Source: CAZMHN01 sp964566145
GTDB taxonomy: Bacteria > Patescibacteriota > Patescibacteriia > Veblenbacterales > UBA10138
Length of the DNA stretch: 64,000 nt
NCBI GenBank assembly: GCA_964566145.1
Contig: CAZMHN010000002.1
Span: 10,452-74,451 of the forward strand
Direction of reading: 5' to 3'
A program made the position numbers and the translations under genes. Shown here in pieces: positions 1 through 7,849 of the stretch; the stretch's first letter is position 1; each line of letters opens with the position of its first letter. The notes below the pieces were generated by a model. The model was not told where the DNA came from. It searched no databases and saw only the letters and a list, made by a program, of their open reading frames with translations.

Positions 1-30
1 TTGTTCGGCGGGTTGGCAGGATAAGCGCCA

Positions 31-44
31 GCTCGCCGGCGAGC
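31..44. other. 14-nt perfect palindrome before pilB
   Basis: GCTCGCC followed directly by GGCGAGC lies 4 nt before the pilB start. Bases 1-24 read in frame to a TAA stop and could be the tail of an upstream gene, which cannot be verified here. The palindrome could be an operator or an intercistronic hairpin; there is no T-tract. Confidence 0.3.
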
Positions 45-48
45 GGCT

Positions 49-1791
49 ATGCTGAAGGAAAGGCTCACCCTCCAGCTACAGGACGTATTGGTTTCCAAAA
101 AGCTCCTTGACCCCTTGAGGGTGAAGGAGCTTGAGCGTGCGGCGGCTGAATCGGGCAAGAGCTTCGAGGATTACATCACGCAAGAGAATGTCGTGACCCA
201 GGAAGGCGTCGCCCAGGCGAAGGGTCAGCTTTTCGGCATGCCGTATGTGGATTTGGTCGACAGGGAACTGCCCCGGGAAGTGGTACAGCTCCTGCCGTTC
301 GAATTAGCTGACAACTATCAGGTGGTAATGTTCGAGCGGGCCGGCGATACGGTGTCGGTCGCCATGGTGAACCCGGGGAACTTCAAGGCCATTGAGGCCT
401 TGGAGTTCATGGGTCGCGAGCAGGGGTGGAAGCTGAAGTATCACGTAACTACGCCGCAGGGACTGCAGAGCGCTTTCAAATACTACGGCAGCCTGTCGAG
501 CGAGGTGAAGGCGGCTTTGAATCTGGCGGGGGAGAAGTTCCAGGAGCTTCCCGAGTCTCCCACCGCCGAGCTTACCGGCAAGCTTGAGGAGGTGGTGAAG
601 ACGGCGCCAGTCGCTAAGATGGTGGCCGTTATCTTCCGGCACGCCGTCGAGGGCGGCGCGTCCGACATACACATTGAGCCTGCTCAAGACGAGACGCGTG
701 TCAGGTATCGCATCGACGGCATTCTTCACACCTCGATCGTTCTGCCGCGGTACATCCACGCCGCGGTCATTTCACGCGTCAAGGTGCTGGCGAACCTCAA
801 GATAGACGAAACGCGCGTACCTCAGGACGGACGCATCCGGCTGAACGTGGCCGGCAAGACCATTGATTTTCGCGTTTCCATAATGCCCCTACTTAACAGC
901 GAGAAGGTGGTGCTCCGCGTGCTTGACAGTTCCGGCGGCCTCAGGAGCTTTGAAGAGCTCGGGTTCACCGGCAAAACGCTGGAGGTCGTGCTGGGAAGCT
1001 TGAAGAAAACCCAGGGCATGTTCCTGGTCACCGGGCCGACCGGTTCCGGTAAGTCGACCACGCTTTACACTGCTCTCAACATGCTGAATGATGAGGGTTC
1101 TAACATTATCACGCTTGAGGATCCGGTCGAGTATTACCTGGAAGGCGTGAATCAGTCACAGGTGAATCCCGAGGTGGGGCTGACCTTCGCCTCGGGCCTC
1201 AGGTCCATTCTCCGGCAGGACCCGGACATCATCATGGTGGGCGAGGTGCGCGACGTGGAAACCGCCGAGCTGGCCATTCACGCGGCGCTGACCGGGCACA
1301 TCATGCTCTCAACTTTGCACACTAACGATGCCTTCGGCGCCATCCCGCGCCTCATAGACATGCGCGTGGAGCCGTTTCTCATCGCTTCCACGCTGAACGT
1401 GGTGGTAGGGCAGCGGCTGGTGCGCCGGACGTGCCGATATTGCGCCAAGGAAGTACAGGTGCCGGCGGAGCTCTTGAAGCAGATGCGCGAGTCGTTCCAA
1501 ATCCTGCCGCCGGACATAGCCAAGACCGTGCCGAAGGAACCGTGGAAGTTCATGCGCGGCGAAGGCTGCGCCCGGTGTGATTTCACCGGCTATAAGGGGC
1601 GGCTCGTCATCGCTGAGGCCATGGCCAACACGCCGGAACTCCAGCAAATCATCGTGTCGGGACTGAATCCGTCGGCCGTCAGGGAGGAATTCAAGCGGCA
1701 GGGGATGGTAACCATGCAACAGGACGGGCTCTTGAAAGTGTTGCAGGGACATACTACTGTCGAAGAGGTACTGAGCGTGACTAACACATAA
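49..1791 (+). CDS. pilB: Type IV pilus assembly ATPase PilB (GspE family)
   Basis: Cytoplasmic secretion ATPase that powers pilus polymerisation. The 580 aa contain an N-terminal MshEN-like region (about 1-150), Walker A GPTGSGKST at 329-337 with K335, an Asp-box EDPVEYY, Walker B with E399 in the GEVRD motif, and a His-box TLHTN. A zinc-type tetracysteine is formed by C462/C465 and C507/C510, as in PilB/GspE. Length is normal for the family. It is first in a pilus gene cluster, with a response regulator 6 nt downstream, a PilT-like gene and pilC. All catalytic motifs are intact, so this is the active motor of the locus. Confidence 0.95.
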   Translation: MLKERLTLQLQDVLVSKKLLDPLRVKELERAAAESGKSFEDYITQENVVTQEGVAQAKGQLFGMPYVDLVDRELPREVVQLLPFELADNYQVVMFERAGDTVSVAMVNPGNFKAIEALEFMGREQGWKLKYHVTTPQGLQSAFKYYGSLSSEVKAALNLAGEKFQELPESPTAELTGKLEEVVKTAPVAKMVAVIFRHAVEGGASDIHIEPAQDETRVRYRIDGILHTSIVLPRYIHAAVISRVKVLANLKIDETRVPQDGRIRLNVAGKTIDFRVSIMPLLNSEKVVLRVLDSSGGLRSFEELGFTGKTLEVVLGSLKKTQGMFLVTGPTGSGKSTTLYTALNMLNDEGSNIITLEDPVEYYLEGVNQSQVNPEVGLTFASGLRSILRQDPDIIMVGEVRDVETAELAIHAALTGHIMLSTLHTNDAFGAIPRLIDMRVEPFLIASTLNVVVGQRLVRRTCRYCAKEVQVPAELLKQMRESFQILPPDIAKTVPKEPWKFMRGEGCARCDFTGYKGRLVIAEAMANTPELQQIIVSGLNPSAVREEFKRQGMVTMQQDGLLKVLQGHTTVEEVLSVTNT

Positions 1792-1797
1792 CTGCTT

Positions 1798-2172
1798 ATG
1801 CCGGAAGAGCGCAACATAGTCATAGTCGAGGATGACAGTTTCCTACAGCGGCTCTACGAACTCAAGTTCGTGGAACAGGGTTTTAGCGTCAAAGCCGCGG
1901 TTGACGGAGAAAAGGGCTTGGCGCTCGTCAGGGAGCTATTGCCGCTCGCGGTGCTGCTTGATTTGGACATTCCGAAGCTCGGGGGGCTGGAAGTGCTCAA
2001 GGCCCTAAAGTCGGATGAAGCGACCAAGGGCATCCCCGTTATCATACTGACGAATTCAAGCACTCAGGACTCGGTCGAACAGGCACGCAATCTGGGTGCG
2101 GCCGATTACCTTATTAAGGCCCACTTTTTGCCGTCGGAGGTGGTGGCCAAGGTCACCGCCTGCCTGCGCTAA
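1798..2172 (+). CDS. Single-domain response regulator (CheY-like)
   Basis: The 124-aa protein is a receiver domain only. It has the acidic pocket E11/D12/D13, a phospho-acceptor D55 (D-x-x-x-P spacing to P59), a conserved Thr near 85 and Lys107. No output domain is present. It lies between pilB and the pilT-like gene with 6 and 14 nt spacing, so it is co-transcribed with the pilus motor genes. By analogy with PilG/PilH-type regulators it probably controls pilus extension or retraction. No histidine kinase is found in this window, so its partner is encoded elsewhere. Confidence 0.9.
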   Translation: MPEERNIVIVEDDSFLQRLYELKFVEQGFSVKAAVDGEKGLALVRELLPLAVLLDLDIPKLGGLEVLKALKSDEATKGIPVIILTNSSTQDSVEQARNLGAADYLIKAHFLPSEVVAKVTACLR

Positions 2173-2186
2173 CTTATCATCCGGTA

Positions 2187-3260
2187 ATGTCATCAACAGA
2201 AACGGCCATCCTGCAGAACCTGCTCATGAACCTGGCCGGGCAGCAGGTTTCAGATTTGCACCTGCGGGCCGGGAGCCAGCCGGTCATGCGCCGCGACGGC
2301 CAGTTGGAGGTGCTGACACAGGAACAGATAGTGACGCCGGAGTTCTTGGAGGCGGTTTTGGGATTCCTCCTGACGCCGCAACAGCGCGCGAACATGGAAC
2401 AGGAACGACAGGTGACGGTCGGGCGGACGTTCGGCAACCGCTTGAGGCTTCGCATTACCGCGTTCTATCAGAAAGGACTGCCGGAGCTAGCCATACGCTT
2501 CGTGCCGGCGAATCTGAAGGGTCTGCGCGAGCTTGGGTTGCCGCCGGTGTTTGAGAGGCTGGTGGAGGCGGAACGGGGATTGGTGTTGGTGGCCGGGCCG
2601 TTCGGTTCAGGCCGGACAACCACCCTGATGGCCATGCTGCAGGCGGTGAATCGTTCCCGCGTCCGGCATATTGCGACCGTGGAAGAACCCATCGAATACG
2701 TGCTGGTTGGGGAACAGAGCATTGTAGACCAGCGCGAAGTGGGCACGGACGTCCTGAGCTGGGACGAGGCCATAGAATCCCTGCCTAATGAGGATGTCGA
2801 CGTGGTGGCGTTCTCGCGCTTGCCGACGAGCGCCGTGACGTCGGCGGCTTTGAACCTGGCGCTCGGCGGCAAACTCGTGCTGGCGTGCCTGGAAGCTGAT
2901 TCGTGCGTCAAAGTGGTGGAACAGCTAATCGGCAGCTTCCTGCCGGACCAGCAGATGGCGGCCCGGGCCAAGCTGGCTGATTCGCTCCTGGCCGCTTCCG
3001 TACAAAAGCTCGTACCCCGCGTCGGCGGCGGGCGCGTGCTCGTGACCGAGGTGTTGGTGGCCAATCCGGCCGTGAAATCGGTTATACGGGACGGCAAGGA
3101 CTACCAGCTGCAGAATCTGCTCCTGACCTCTCGGGAGGAAGGCATGGTGGCGTTCGATCATTCGCTGGCGCAGTTCGTAAAGACCGGCGAGGTGAGGTAC
3201 GAAGAGGCCCAGGGGTACGCGCTTGATCAGGAAGTTTTCGAATCATTGGTCCGCCGGTAA
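2187..3260 (+). CDS. PilT-like ATPase with degenerate catalytic motifs
   Basis: The 357-aa protein aligns along its length with PilT retraction ATPases: N-terminal SDLHLRAGSQP element, EEPIEYV Asp-box near 166-172, and VDQREVG near 180-186. The ATP site is altered. Walker A reads GPFGSGRTTT with R143 where the invariant Lys should be. The Walker B / GEMRD segment is replaced by VDVVAFSRLP (about 204-213). The TLHT His-box is not recognisable. Family knowledge says loss of both Walker A Lys and Walker B Glu abolishes ATP hydrolysis, so I infer a structural or regulatory subunit rather than a retraction motor. It is flanked by the response regulator and pilC. Confidence 0.85.
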   Translation: MSSTETAILQNLLMNLAGQQVSDLHLRAGSQPVMRRDGQLEVLTQEQIVTPEFLEAVLGFLLTPQQRANMEQERQVTVGRTFGNRLRLRITAFYQKGLPELAIRFVPANLKGLRELGLPPVFERLVEAERGLVLVAGPFGSGRTTTLMAMLQAVNRSRVRHIATVEEPIEYVLVGEQSIVDQREVGTDVLSWDEAIESLPNEDVDVVAFSRLPTSAVTSAALNLALGGKLVLACLEADSCVKVVEQLIGSFLPDQQMAARAKLADSLLAASVQKLVPRVGGGRVLVTEVLVANPAVKSVIRDGKDYQLQNLLLTSREEGMVAFDHSLAQFVKTGEVRYEEAQGYALDQEVFESLVRR

Positions 3261-3267
3261 CGCTCAT

Positions 3268-4476
3268 ATGCCGCTGTACGATTTTCGCGCCAAGGACGCC
3301 GTCGGCCATACTACGGAAGGGGCCGTGGAGGCTCCGAGCGAACAGGCGGCGCTGGATGAGCTGTCGGAACGGGGTCTGACGCCCCTGTACCTTCAGGAGC
3401 GCGAGGAGCGCGGCGTGTTCCAGCTGTCCCTCAAGTTTTTCAACCGGGTCAAGCCCAAGGATCTGGTGGTTTTCTCGCGCCAGCTCGCAGTCATGGTGTC
3501 TGCGACCGTGCCTTTGGTGCAGTCCTTGCGCATACTCATGAACCAAACGCAGAACGACACCTTGAAGATAATCATTTCCGACATCGCCGACGAAGTGGAG
3601 GGCGGCGTCAAGCTTTCCGCCGCCTTGGCCAAGTTCTCCGACGTATTCAGCGACTTCTACATCAACATGGTGCGTTCCGGAGAGACGAGCGGGCGGCTGG
3701 ACGAGACATTGAACTACCTGGCGGACGAATCTGAGAAGAACTACGACCTCATGAGCAAGATAAAGGGGGCCATGATCTACCCCGTGTTCATACTCTCAGG
3801 CTTGGTGGTGGTCGGATTCATCATGATGGTGTTCGTGGTTCCGAAGCTCACCGGCATTCTCAAGGAAACGGGAACCAAGCTCCCACTGGCTACGCGGATT
3901 CTCATTGGTACGAGCGATTTCCTGCAGCACTTTTGGTGGCTGGTCATCATCTTGCTGATTGGGCTGGTCATCGGGTTGCGCGTGGGAACCAAGCAGGGAG
4001 TGGGACGCATCCTTTGGCACCGTTTCCAGCTAAAGGTTCCGGTTTTCGGCAAGCTGTTCAGGCACATTTACCTGGTGCGTTTCACCAGGTCCCTGGCCTC
4101 CCTGCTTATGGGCGGCGTGCCCCTGACCAAGGGACTGGAGGTGGTGTCAGGCGTGGTGGGCAATGTCATCTACCAGGACCTGATTAACCGGACCATAGCG
4201 GAGGTCGAGGAGGGCAATTCCATATCCACCATTTTCGTGGAATCCGACGCCATGCCAACCATGGTGTCGCAGATGCTCGTGGTCGGCGAGAAGACAGGCC
4301 GCCTTGAGGAAATCCTGAACCGTTTGGGCGATTTTTACAGCCGCGAGGCCGAGAACATGGTCAGAAGCCTGGTCACGCTGATTGAACCGATGATCATGAT
4401 ACTGCTGGGCGTGGCGGTGGGGCTCATGGTTTCCGCCATCATTTTGCCCATCTACCAATCCATTGGTAATGTGTAG
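3268..4476 (+). CDS. pilC: Type IV pilus inner-membrane platform protein PilC (GspF family)
   Basis: Polytopic membrane protein on which the ATPases act. The 402 aa start at ATG 3268 with MPLYDFRAKDAVG, typical of PilC/GspF; an upstream in-frame extension would overlap the preceding gene and lacks homology-like sequence. Two T2SSF domains are visible (about 60-185 and 265-390), each followed by hydrophobic helices (about 172-195, 220-245, 375-400). It starts 7 nt after the pilT-like gene and is the last gene before a promoter and the prepilin genes. Confidence 0.93.
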   Translation: MPLYDFRAKDAVGHTTEGAVEAPSEQAALDELSERGLTPLYLQEREERGVFQLSLKFFNRVKPKDLVVFSRQLAVMVSATVPLVQSLRILMNQTQNDTLKIIISDIADEVEGGVKLSAALAKFSDVFSDFYINMVRSGETSGRLDETLNYLADESEKNYDLMSKIKGAMIYPVFILSGLVVVGFIMMVFVVPKLTGILKETGTKLPLATRILIGTSDFLQHFWWLVIILLIGLVIGLRVGTKQGVGRILWHRFQLKVPVFGKLFRHIYLVRFTRSLASLLMGGVPLTKGLEVVSGVVGNVIYQDLINRTIAEVEEGNSISTIFVESDAMPTMVSQMLVVGEKTGRLEEILNRLGDFYSREAENMVRSLVTLIEPMIMILLGVAVGLMVSAIILPIYQSIGNV

Positions 4477-4505
4477 CTTTTTTGGTCGACACGAGCCCTC
4501 ATTTG

Positions 4506-4514
4506 TGCTATACT
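4506..4514 (+). promoter_or_regulatory. Extended -10 promoter for the first prepilin
   Basis: TGC followed by TATACT (hexamer 4509-4514) forms an extended -10 element. No good -35 is seen at 17 nt. The predicted start site near 4521 leaves a leader of about 110 nt before ATG 4632. That leader contains a CTGTTC/GAACAG hairpin (about 4571-4585) and a strong ribosome binding site, unlike the leaderless genes of this window. Confidence 0.6.
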
Positions 4515-4631
4515 AGTCAATGCACGGTTTACAAGCTAAATGTTTATGCTTCGGACCGGGAGCTTGCGCTGTTCCTTGAACAGGGAATGGCCGGGTCCAT
4601 GAGGTCCGCCCGCAGAAAGGAGGTGAAACAA

Positions 4632-5108
4632 ATGGTACAACGAAAAGGTTTTACTCTTATCGAACTCTTGGTGGTCATCGCCATCATCGGCATACTGTCC
4701 ACCTTGGCGGTCGTAGCTTTGAACAGCGCCCGCGAGAAGTCCAGGGACGCCAAGCGCGTTTCGGACGTCAAACAGGTGCAGACAGCTCTCGAGCTCTACT
4801 TCGGGGACCAGAACGGCTACCCCTCGCTTGGCGTTGCCGCCAACCTGGGCGCAGGTAACTACCTGTGCTTGGACGAGGACGGTTTCGGCGCCACGTGTGA
4901 CGCCGGGGGCACCACCTACATGGGACTCGTACCGGCTGCGCCAACACCTCCAGCAGGTAACGCGTACGCCTACTGCAGTGCGACATCTGCGGCGCCTACG
5001 ACCTGTGCGGCATCCACAGAGAGCTACATGATCGCCTTTACCCTGGAAGGGGTGACAGGCGGCTTAGCTGCAGGTGCTCACAACGCTACTCCGGCCGGCA
5101 TCCAGTAG
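4632..5108 (+). CDS. Type IV prepilin, probable major pilin
   Basis: The 158-aa product has a 6-residue leader MVQRKG and mature FTLIELLVVIAIIGIL, a textbook class III prepilin signal with E5 followed by the hydrophobic N-helix. The globular part contains SRDAKRVSDVKQVQTALELYF, typical of GspG-like pilins. The ATG at 4632 is chosen because a near-perfect Shine-Dalgarno AAAGGAGGTGA (4617-4627) precedes it; the longer in-frame extension has no pilin logic. It has its own promoter and is followed by a 12-bp perfect hairpin, which fits a highly expressed major subunit. Confidence 0.92.
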   Translation: MVQRKGFTLIELLVVIAIIGILSTLAVVALNSAREKSRDAKRVSDVKQVQTALELYFGDQNGYPSLGVAANLGAGNYLCLDEDGFGATCDAGGTTYMGLVPAAPTPPAGNAYAYCSATSAAPTTCAASTESYMIAFTLEGVTGGLAAGAHNATPAGIQ

Positions 5109-5136
5109 TGATAGGGTTTTCAAGAAGTGCAAGAAA

Positions 5137-5173
5137 CCTACAGACCCCGGCCTTTGTGGCAGGGGTCTGTAGG
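5137..5173. repeat. Perfect 12-bp inverted repeat between the two prepilin genes
   Basis: CCTACAGACCCC (5137-5148) and GGGGTCTGTAGG (5162-5173) form a perfect 12-bp stem with a 13-nt loop. No T-tract follows on the plus strand, so it may be a 3' stabiliser or processing site rather than an intrinsic terminator. Confidence 0.65.
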
Positions 5174-5233
5174 TGAGTGGCCGGGACATTCGATTGGTTG
5201 GTTCGGAGCTTTCCTTGTGGTACCATACGTAAC

Positions 5234-5758
5234 GTGAACCATCTGCGATACAATACGCGGCGCACCTTGCCCGGCTTTACGCTCATCGAACTCCTGGTGG
5301 TCATAGCCATCATCGGCATCTTGTCCACCTTGGCCGTGGTTTCGTTCACGACTGCCAGGCGGCGCGCCAGGGACGCCCAACGCATAGCCAACGTGAAACA
5401 GATACAGAACGCACTTGAGTTCTATTTCGGGGAGATGAACCAGTACCCGTACGGGACCATCAACGGCCAGGAGCAGAACGGCAATTTGGGCGTAGCGGAG
5501 CGCGCCACTCTGAGTGCCGATAACGGTTTTGCCGCTACTGCCGGAGGCAAAGTGTTCATGGTCAAAGTGCCGCCCCCGCCGACCCCGCCCCTGACGAGTG
5601 AAGAGCCGGATAACGTGTACTCATACGAGGCAACCGATTCTAACTACGTCATCTCGTTCTTCTTGGAAGACAGGACCGGCAGTTTGCCTCCGGGCGTCAA
5701 CTGCATAGACCACAACGGCATGTATGCGGCTACCGGCGGAGTGTGTCCTGATCCGTAG
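5234..5758 (+). CDS. Type IV prepilin (second GspG-like pilin)
   Basis: The 174-aa product starts from GTG 5234, giving a 14-residue leader ending in PG before FTLIELLVVIAIIGILSTLAVVSF. An in-frame ATG at 5177 would give an unusually long leader and would begin right after the 5137-5173 hairpin, so GTG is preferred, though not proven. After the N-helix come RRARDAQRIANVKQIQNALEFYFGEMNQYP and a globular region. It is a paralogue of the preceding prepilin and ends just before a terminator at 5787-5811. Confidence 0.85.
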   Translation: MNHLRYNTRRTLPGFTLIELLVVIAIIGILSTLAVVSFTTARRRARDAQRIANVKQIQNALEFYFGEMNQYPYGTINGQEQNGNLGVAERATLSADNGFAATAGGKVFMVKVPPPPTPPLTSEEPDNVYSYEATDSNYVISFFLEDRTGSLPPGVNCIDHNGMYAATGGVCPDP

Positions 5759-5786
5759 TCTGTAGAGGGCCGGCCGTGAGCGCCCC

Positions 5787-5811
5787 AAGGCCCGAAATTC
5801 GAGGCCTTTTT
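5787..5811 (+). terminator. Intrinsic terminator after the prepilins
   Basis: AAGGCC (5787-5792) and GGCCTT (5803-5808) form the stem, followed by a run of five T (5807-5811). The T-tract runs directly into the extended -10 of the next gene. Confidence 0.75.
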
Positions 5812-5821
5812 GTGCTACACT
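5812..5821 (+). promoter_or_regulatory. Extended -10 promoter of prepilin peptidase (leaderless)
   Basis: TACACT (5816-5821), preceded by TGTGC, sits 8 nt before ATG 5830, so the transcript should begin at or next to the start codon. Confidence 0.55.
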
Positions 5822-5829
5822 GTGGGTAT

Positions 5830-6597
5830 ATGCCGGGTATGTACATCATCTTGGCGGCGGTGCTGGGGGCGTGCTTCGGGAGCTTCATCAACGTGGTGGT
5901 CCTGCGGCTACCCAAGGGTGAGAGCCTGGGCGGACGCTCGCGTTGTCCGGCGTGCCACAGCGAGATACGGTGGTACCAGAATATACCGCTGATGTCGTTC
6001 ATATGGCTTAGGGGCAGGTGCGCTGCGTGTCATGCGGGCATCTCCTGGCAGTACCCGTTAGTCGAAGGGGCCGGCGCGGCGCTCTTTGCCATGGCATACA
6101 TAAAGTATGGCGCGGCGGGCGACTGGCTTACCGCCTTCACTTTCGCCGTGTTCGGGTGTTTCGCGCTGGCCATGTTCGCTACTGACGCGAAGTTCGGAGT
6201 GCTGCCTGACCACCTGACCGTTTCCGGCGCGGTGGCCGTGGGAGTCCTGAACCTGTTCCGTGACGTGTCGTGGGCCGGTCTGGCAATTTCGGCGCTGGGC
6301 GCGGCGGGGTTTTTCTGGTTCCAGCGCTTGGTGTCGCGCGGCCGGTGGGTGGGGGAGGGCGACGTGCGTTTGGGCGCGTGGCTGGGCTTGGGCTTAGGCT
6401 GGCCTGGCGTGCTCACGGCGCTGCTCCTGGCTTATGTTGCCGGCGCCCTGGCCGGACTTGGTCTCATAGCTTCGTCGCGCGCCACCTGGCAGAGCCAAAT
6501 CCCATTTGGCACGTTCCTGACCGCGGCGGCCGTGGTGGCATTTGTTTGGGGAGACGAGCTCGCGCAGATGTACGTTCGGTTCATAGGCGGTATATGA
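5830..6597 (+). CDS. pilD: Prepilin peptidase / N-methyltransferase PilD
   Basis: Polytopic membrane aspartyl protease that cleaves prepilins after the conserved Gly and methylates the new N-terminus. The 255 aa show GSFINVVVLRLP, two CxxC pairs (CPAC and CAAC) of the cytosolic methyltransferase domain, the first catalytic Asp in FATDAKFGVLPD, and the second in the GxGD motif as GEGD. About seven hydrophobic helices are present. ATG 5830 is chosen because a -10 box at 5816-5821 implies a leaderless start there. The stop overlaps the next pseudopilin start (ATGA at 6594-6597). Confidence 0.93.
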   Translation: MPGMYIILAAVLGACFGSFINVVVLRLPKGESLGGRSRCPACHSEIRWYQNIPLMSFIWLRGRCAACHAGISWQYPLVEGAGAALFAMAYIKYGAAGDWLTAFTFAVFGCFALAMFATDAKFGVLPDHLTVSGAVAVGVLNLFRDVSWAGLAISALGAAGFFWFQRLVSRGRWVGEGDVRLGAWLGLGLGWPGVLTALLLAYVAGALAGLGLIASSRATWQSQIPFGTFLTAAAVVAFVWGDELAQMYVRFIGGI

Positions 6598-7205
6598 GTG
6601 AACGCATGACACTAACGCACTGGCGAAGGCTGGGGTTCACTCTCATAGACCTGACTGTGGCGATTTCCATCTTTATGACCATAGCCGTCATACTGGTGCT
6701 TAATTTCCGCGCCGGCAGGAGCCGCGACGAACTGAAGGAGGGGGCGCTGACGGTGGCCGGATACATTGAGCAGGCGCAGGCTTACGCCCTGGCCGGCAGG
6801 ACTTTCGACAACGGAGGAATGTTCACAGTACCGCGCGGCGGATGGGGCGTGCACGTAGACGACCAATTCAAGACTTCGTTCATCTTTTTTTCCGATCATC
6901 AGCCCGCGCCGAACAACCCGGATTACATTCTGACCGGCGATGATGTGCAGGAGGAGGTTGTCATGCCGAGCAAGGTGGAGATAGAGGACCTGTGCGTGGA
7001 TGAGATAGGCCTGGGCCTTGATTGCACCTTTACCGTAGTGGACTACGTTCTGAGTCCGCCCTACGCCGAACGGCATATCAACCAGAACCCTTCCACGAAC
7101 CGGGGCGGGTTCACGGTGCAATTGAGGCATTTGGATACGAACAAGACGGTGACCGTGACTGTAACTGCCACGACCGGCTTGGTAACTATAGGCGACATAA
7201 ACTAG
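6594..7205 (+). CDS. Pseudopilin, GspH/FimT-like, with Asp at position 5
   Basis: The 203-aa prepilin-like protein has a leader ending in RLG followed by FTLIDLTVAISIFMTIAVIL. The almost invariant Glu5 is Asp. The rest has SRDELKEGALTVAGYIEQAQAYAL, reminiscent of GspH/FimT minor pilins. It overlaps the peptidase stop by 4 nt, so it is translationally coupled. It is the first of four minor pilin-like genes. An ATG at 6606 is an alternative start and would leave the leader shorter but still functional. Confidence 0.85.
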   Translation: MSERMTLTHWRRLGFTLIDLTVAISIFMTIAVILVLNFRAGRSRDELKEGALTVAGYIEQAQAYALAGRTFDNGGMFTVPRGGWGVHVDDQFKTSFIFFSDHQPAPNNPDYILTGDDVQEEVVMPSKVEIEDLCVDEIGLGLDCTFTVVDYVLSPPYAERHINQNPSTNRGGFTVQLRHLDTNKTVTVTVTATTGLVTIGDIN

Positions 7206-7210
7206 CGGGT

Positions 7211-7849
7211 ATGCGTACGAATTGCGCCGGACAGGGATTGCTTGAAGGCATCGTCGCCATTGGCGCGCTCTTGACCGGCCTGGTGGCGGTGGTCGCTTTG
7301 ACCGCTTCCAACGTGGCCAGCTCGGAGGCGACCGAGAGCCGCATCATTGCCACGAATCTGGCGCGTGAGGGCATAGAAGCGGTGCGGGCGGCGCGGGATG
7401 CCAACTGGCTCCAGGGCAGGGCTGGCGACAGCGGCCAGGCCAATGCCTGGGACACCGGATTCGTGAGCGGGAGCGACGTAACGGCTATTGCCATACTAAA
7501 CTCCAACACTTTGCAATGGACAATAGATTTCACGCCCAACGCCCTGACCGACGCTACGGCCCAGCTCAGGCGAAACCGCGACCGGGGGCTGTACCGGCAG
7601 TCGCTGGAAAGTCCGGCGCCGGCCAACGAGGACCTTACGCCTTACCGCCGCCTGATAACCTTGTATCCCATTTGCCGGAATTTCCCAGGCAATCAGGAGC
7701 GCAGGGACCAGGCCACATGTTCCAGCGGATTCGTGAAAGTAGGGGTGAGGGTCATCTCGGCCGTACAGTGGTTCGACGGATCCAAAGACCGTTCGATCGC
7801 GGCCGAAGGCTGGTTGTATAACTGGAGGTTTGCACCGTATGTTCCGTAA
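7211..7849 (+). CDS. Minor pilin, PilV/GspI-like
   Basis: The 212-aa product starts MRTNCAG then QGLLEGIVAIGALLTGLVAVVAL. If cleavage follows the Gly of CAG, Glu is at mature position 5, as in PilV-type proteins, but position 1 is Gln instead of Phe/Met. The following helix and SRIIATNLAREGIEAVRAARD match PilV/GspI minor pilins, which form the pilus tip complex. It starts 5 nt after the preceding gene and overlaps the next by 11 nt. Confidence 0.82.
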   Translation: MRTNCAGQGLLEGIVAIGALLTGLVAVVALTASNVASSEATESRIIATNLAREGIEAVRAARDANWLQGRAGDSGQANAWDTGFVSGSDVTAIAILNSNTLQWTIDFTPNALTDATAQLRRNRDRGLYRQSLESPAPANEDLTPYRRLITLYPICRNFPGNQERRDQATCSSGFVKVGVRVISAVQWFDGSKDRSIAAEGWLYNWRFAPYVP

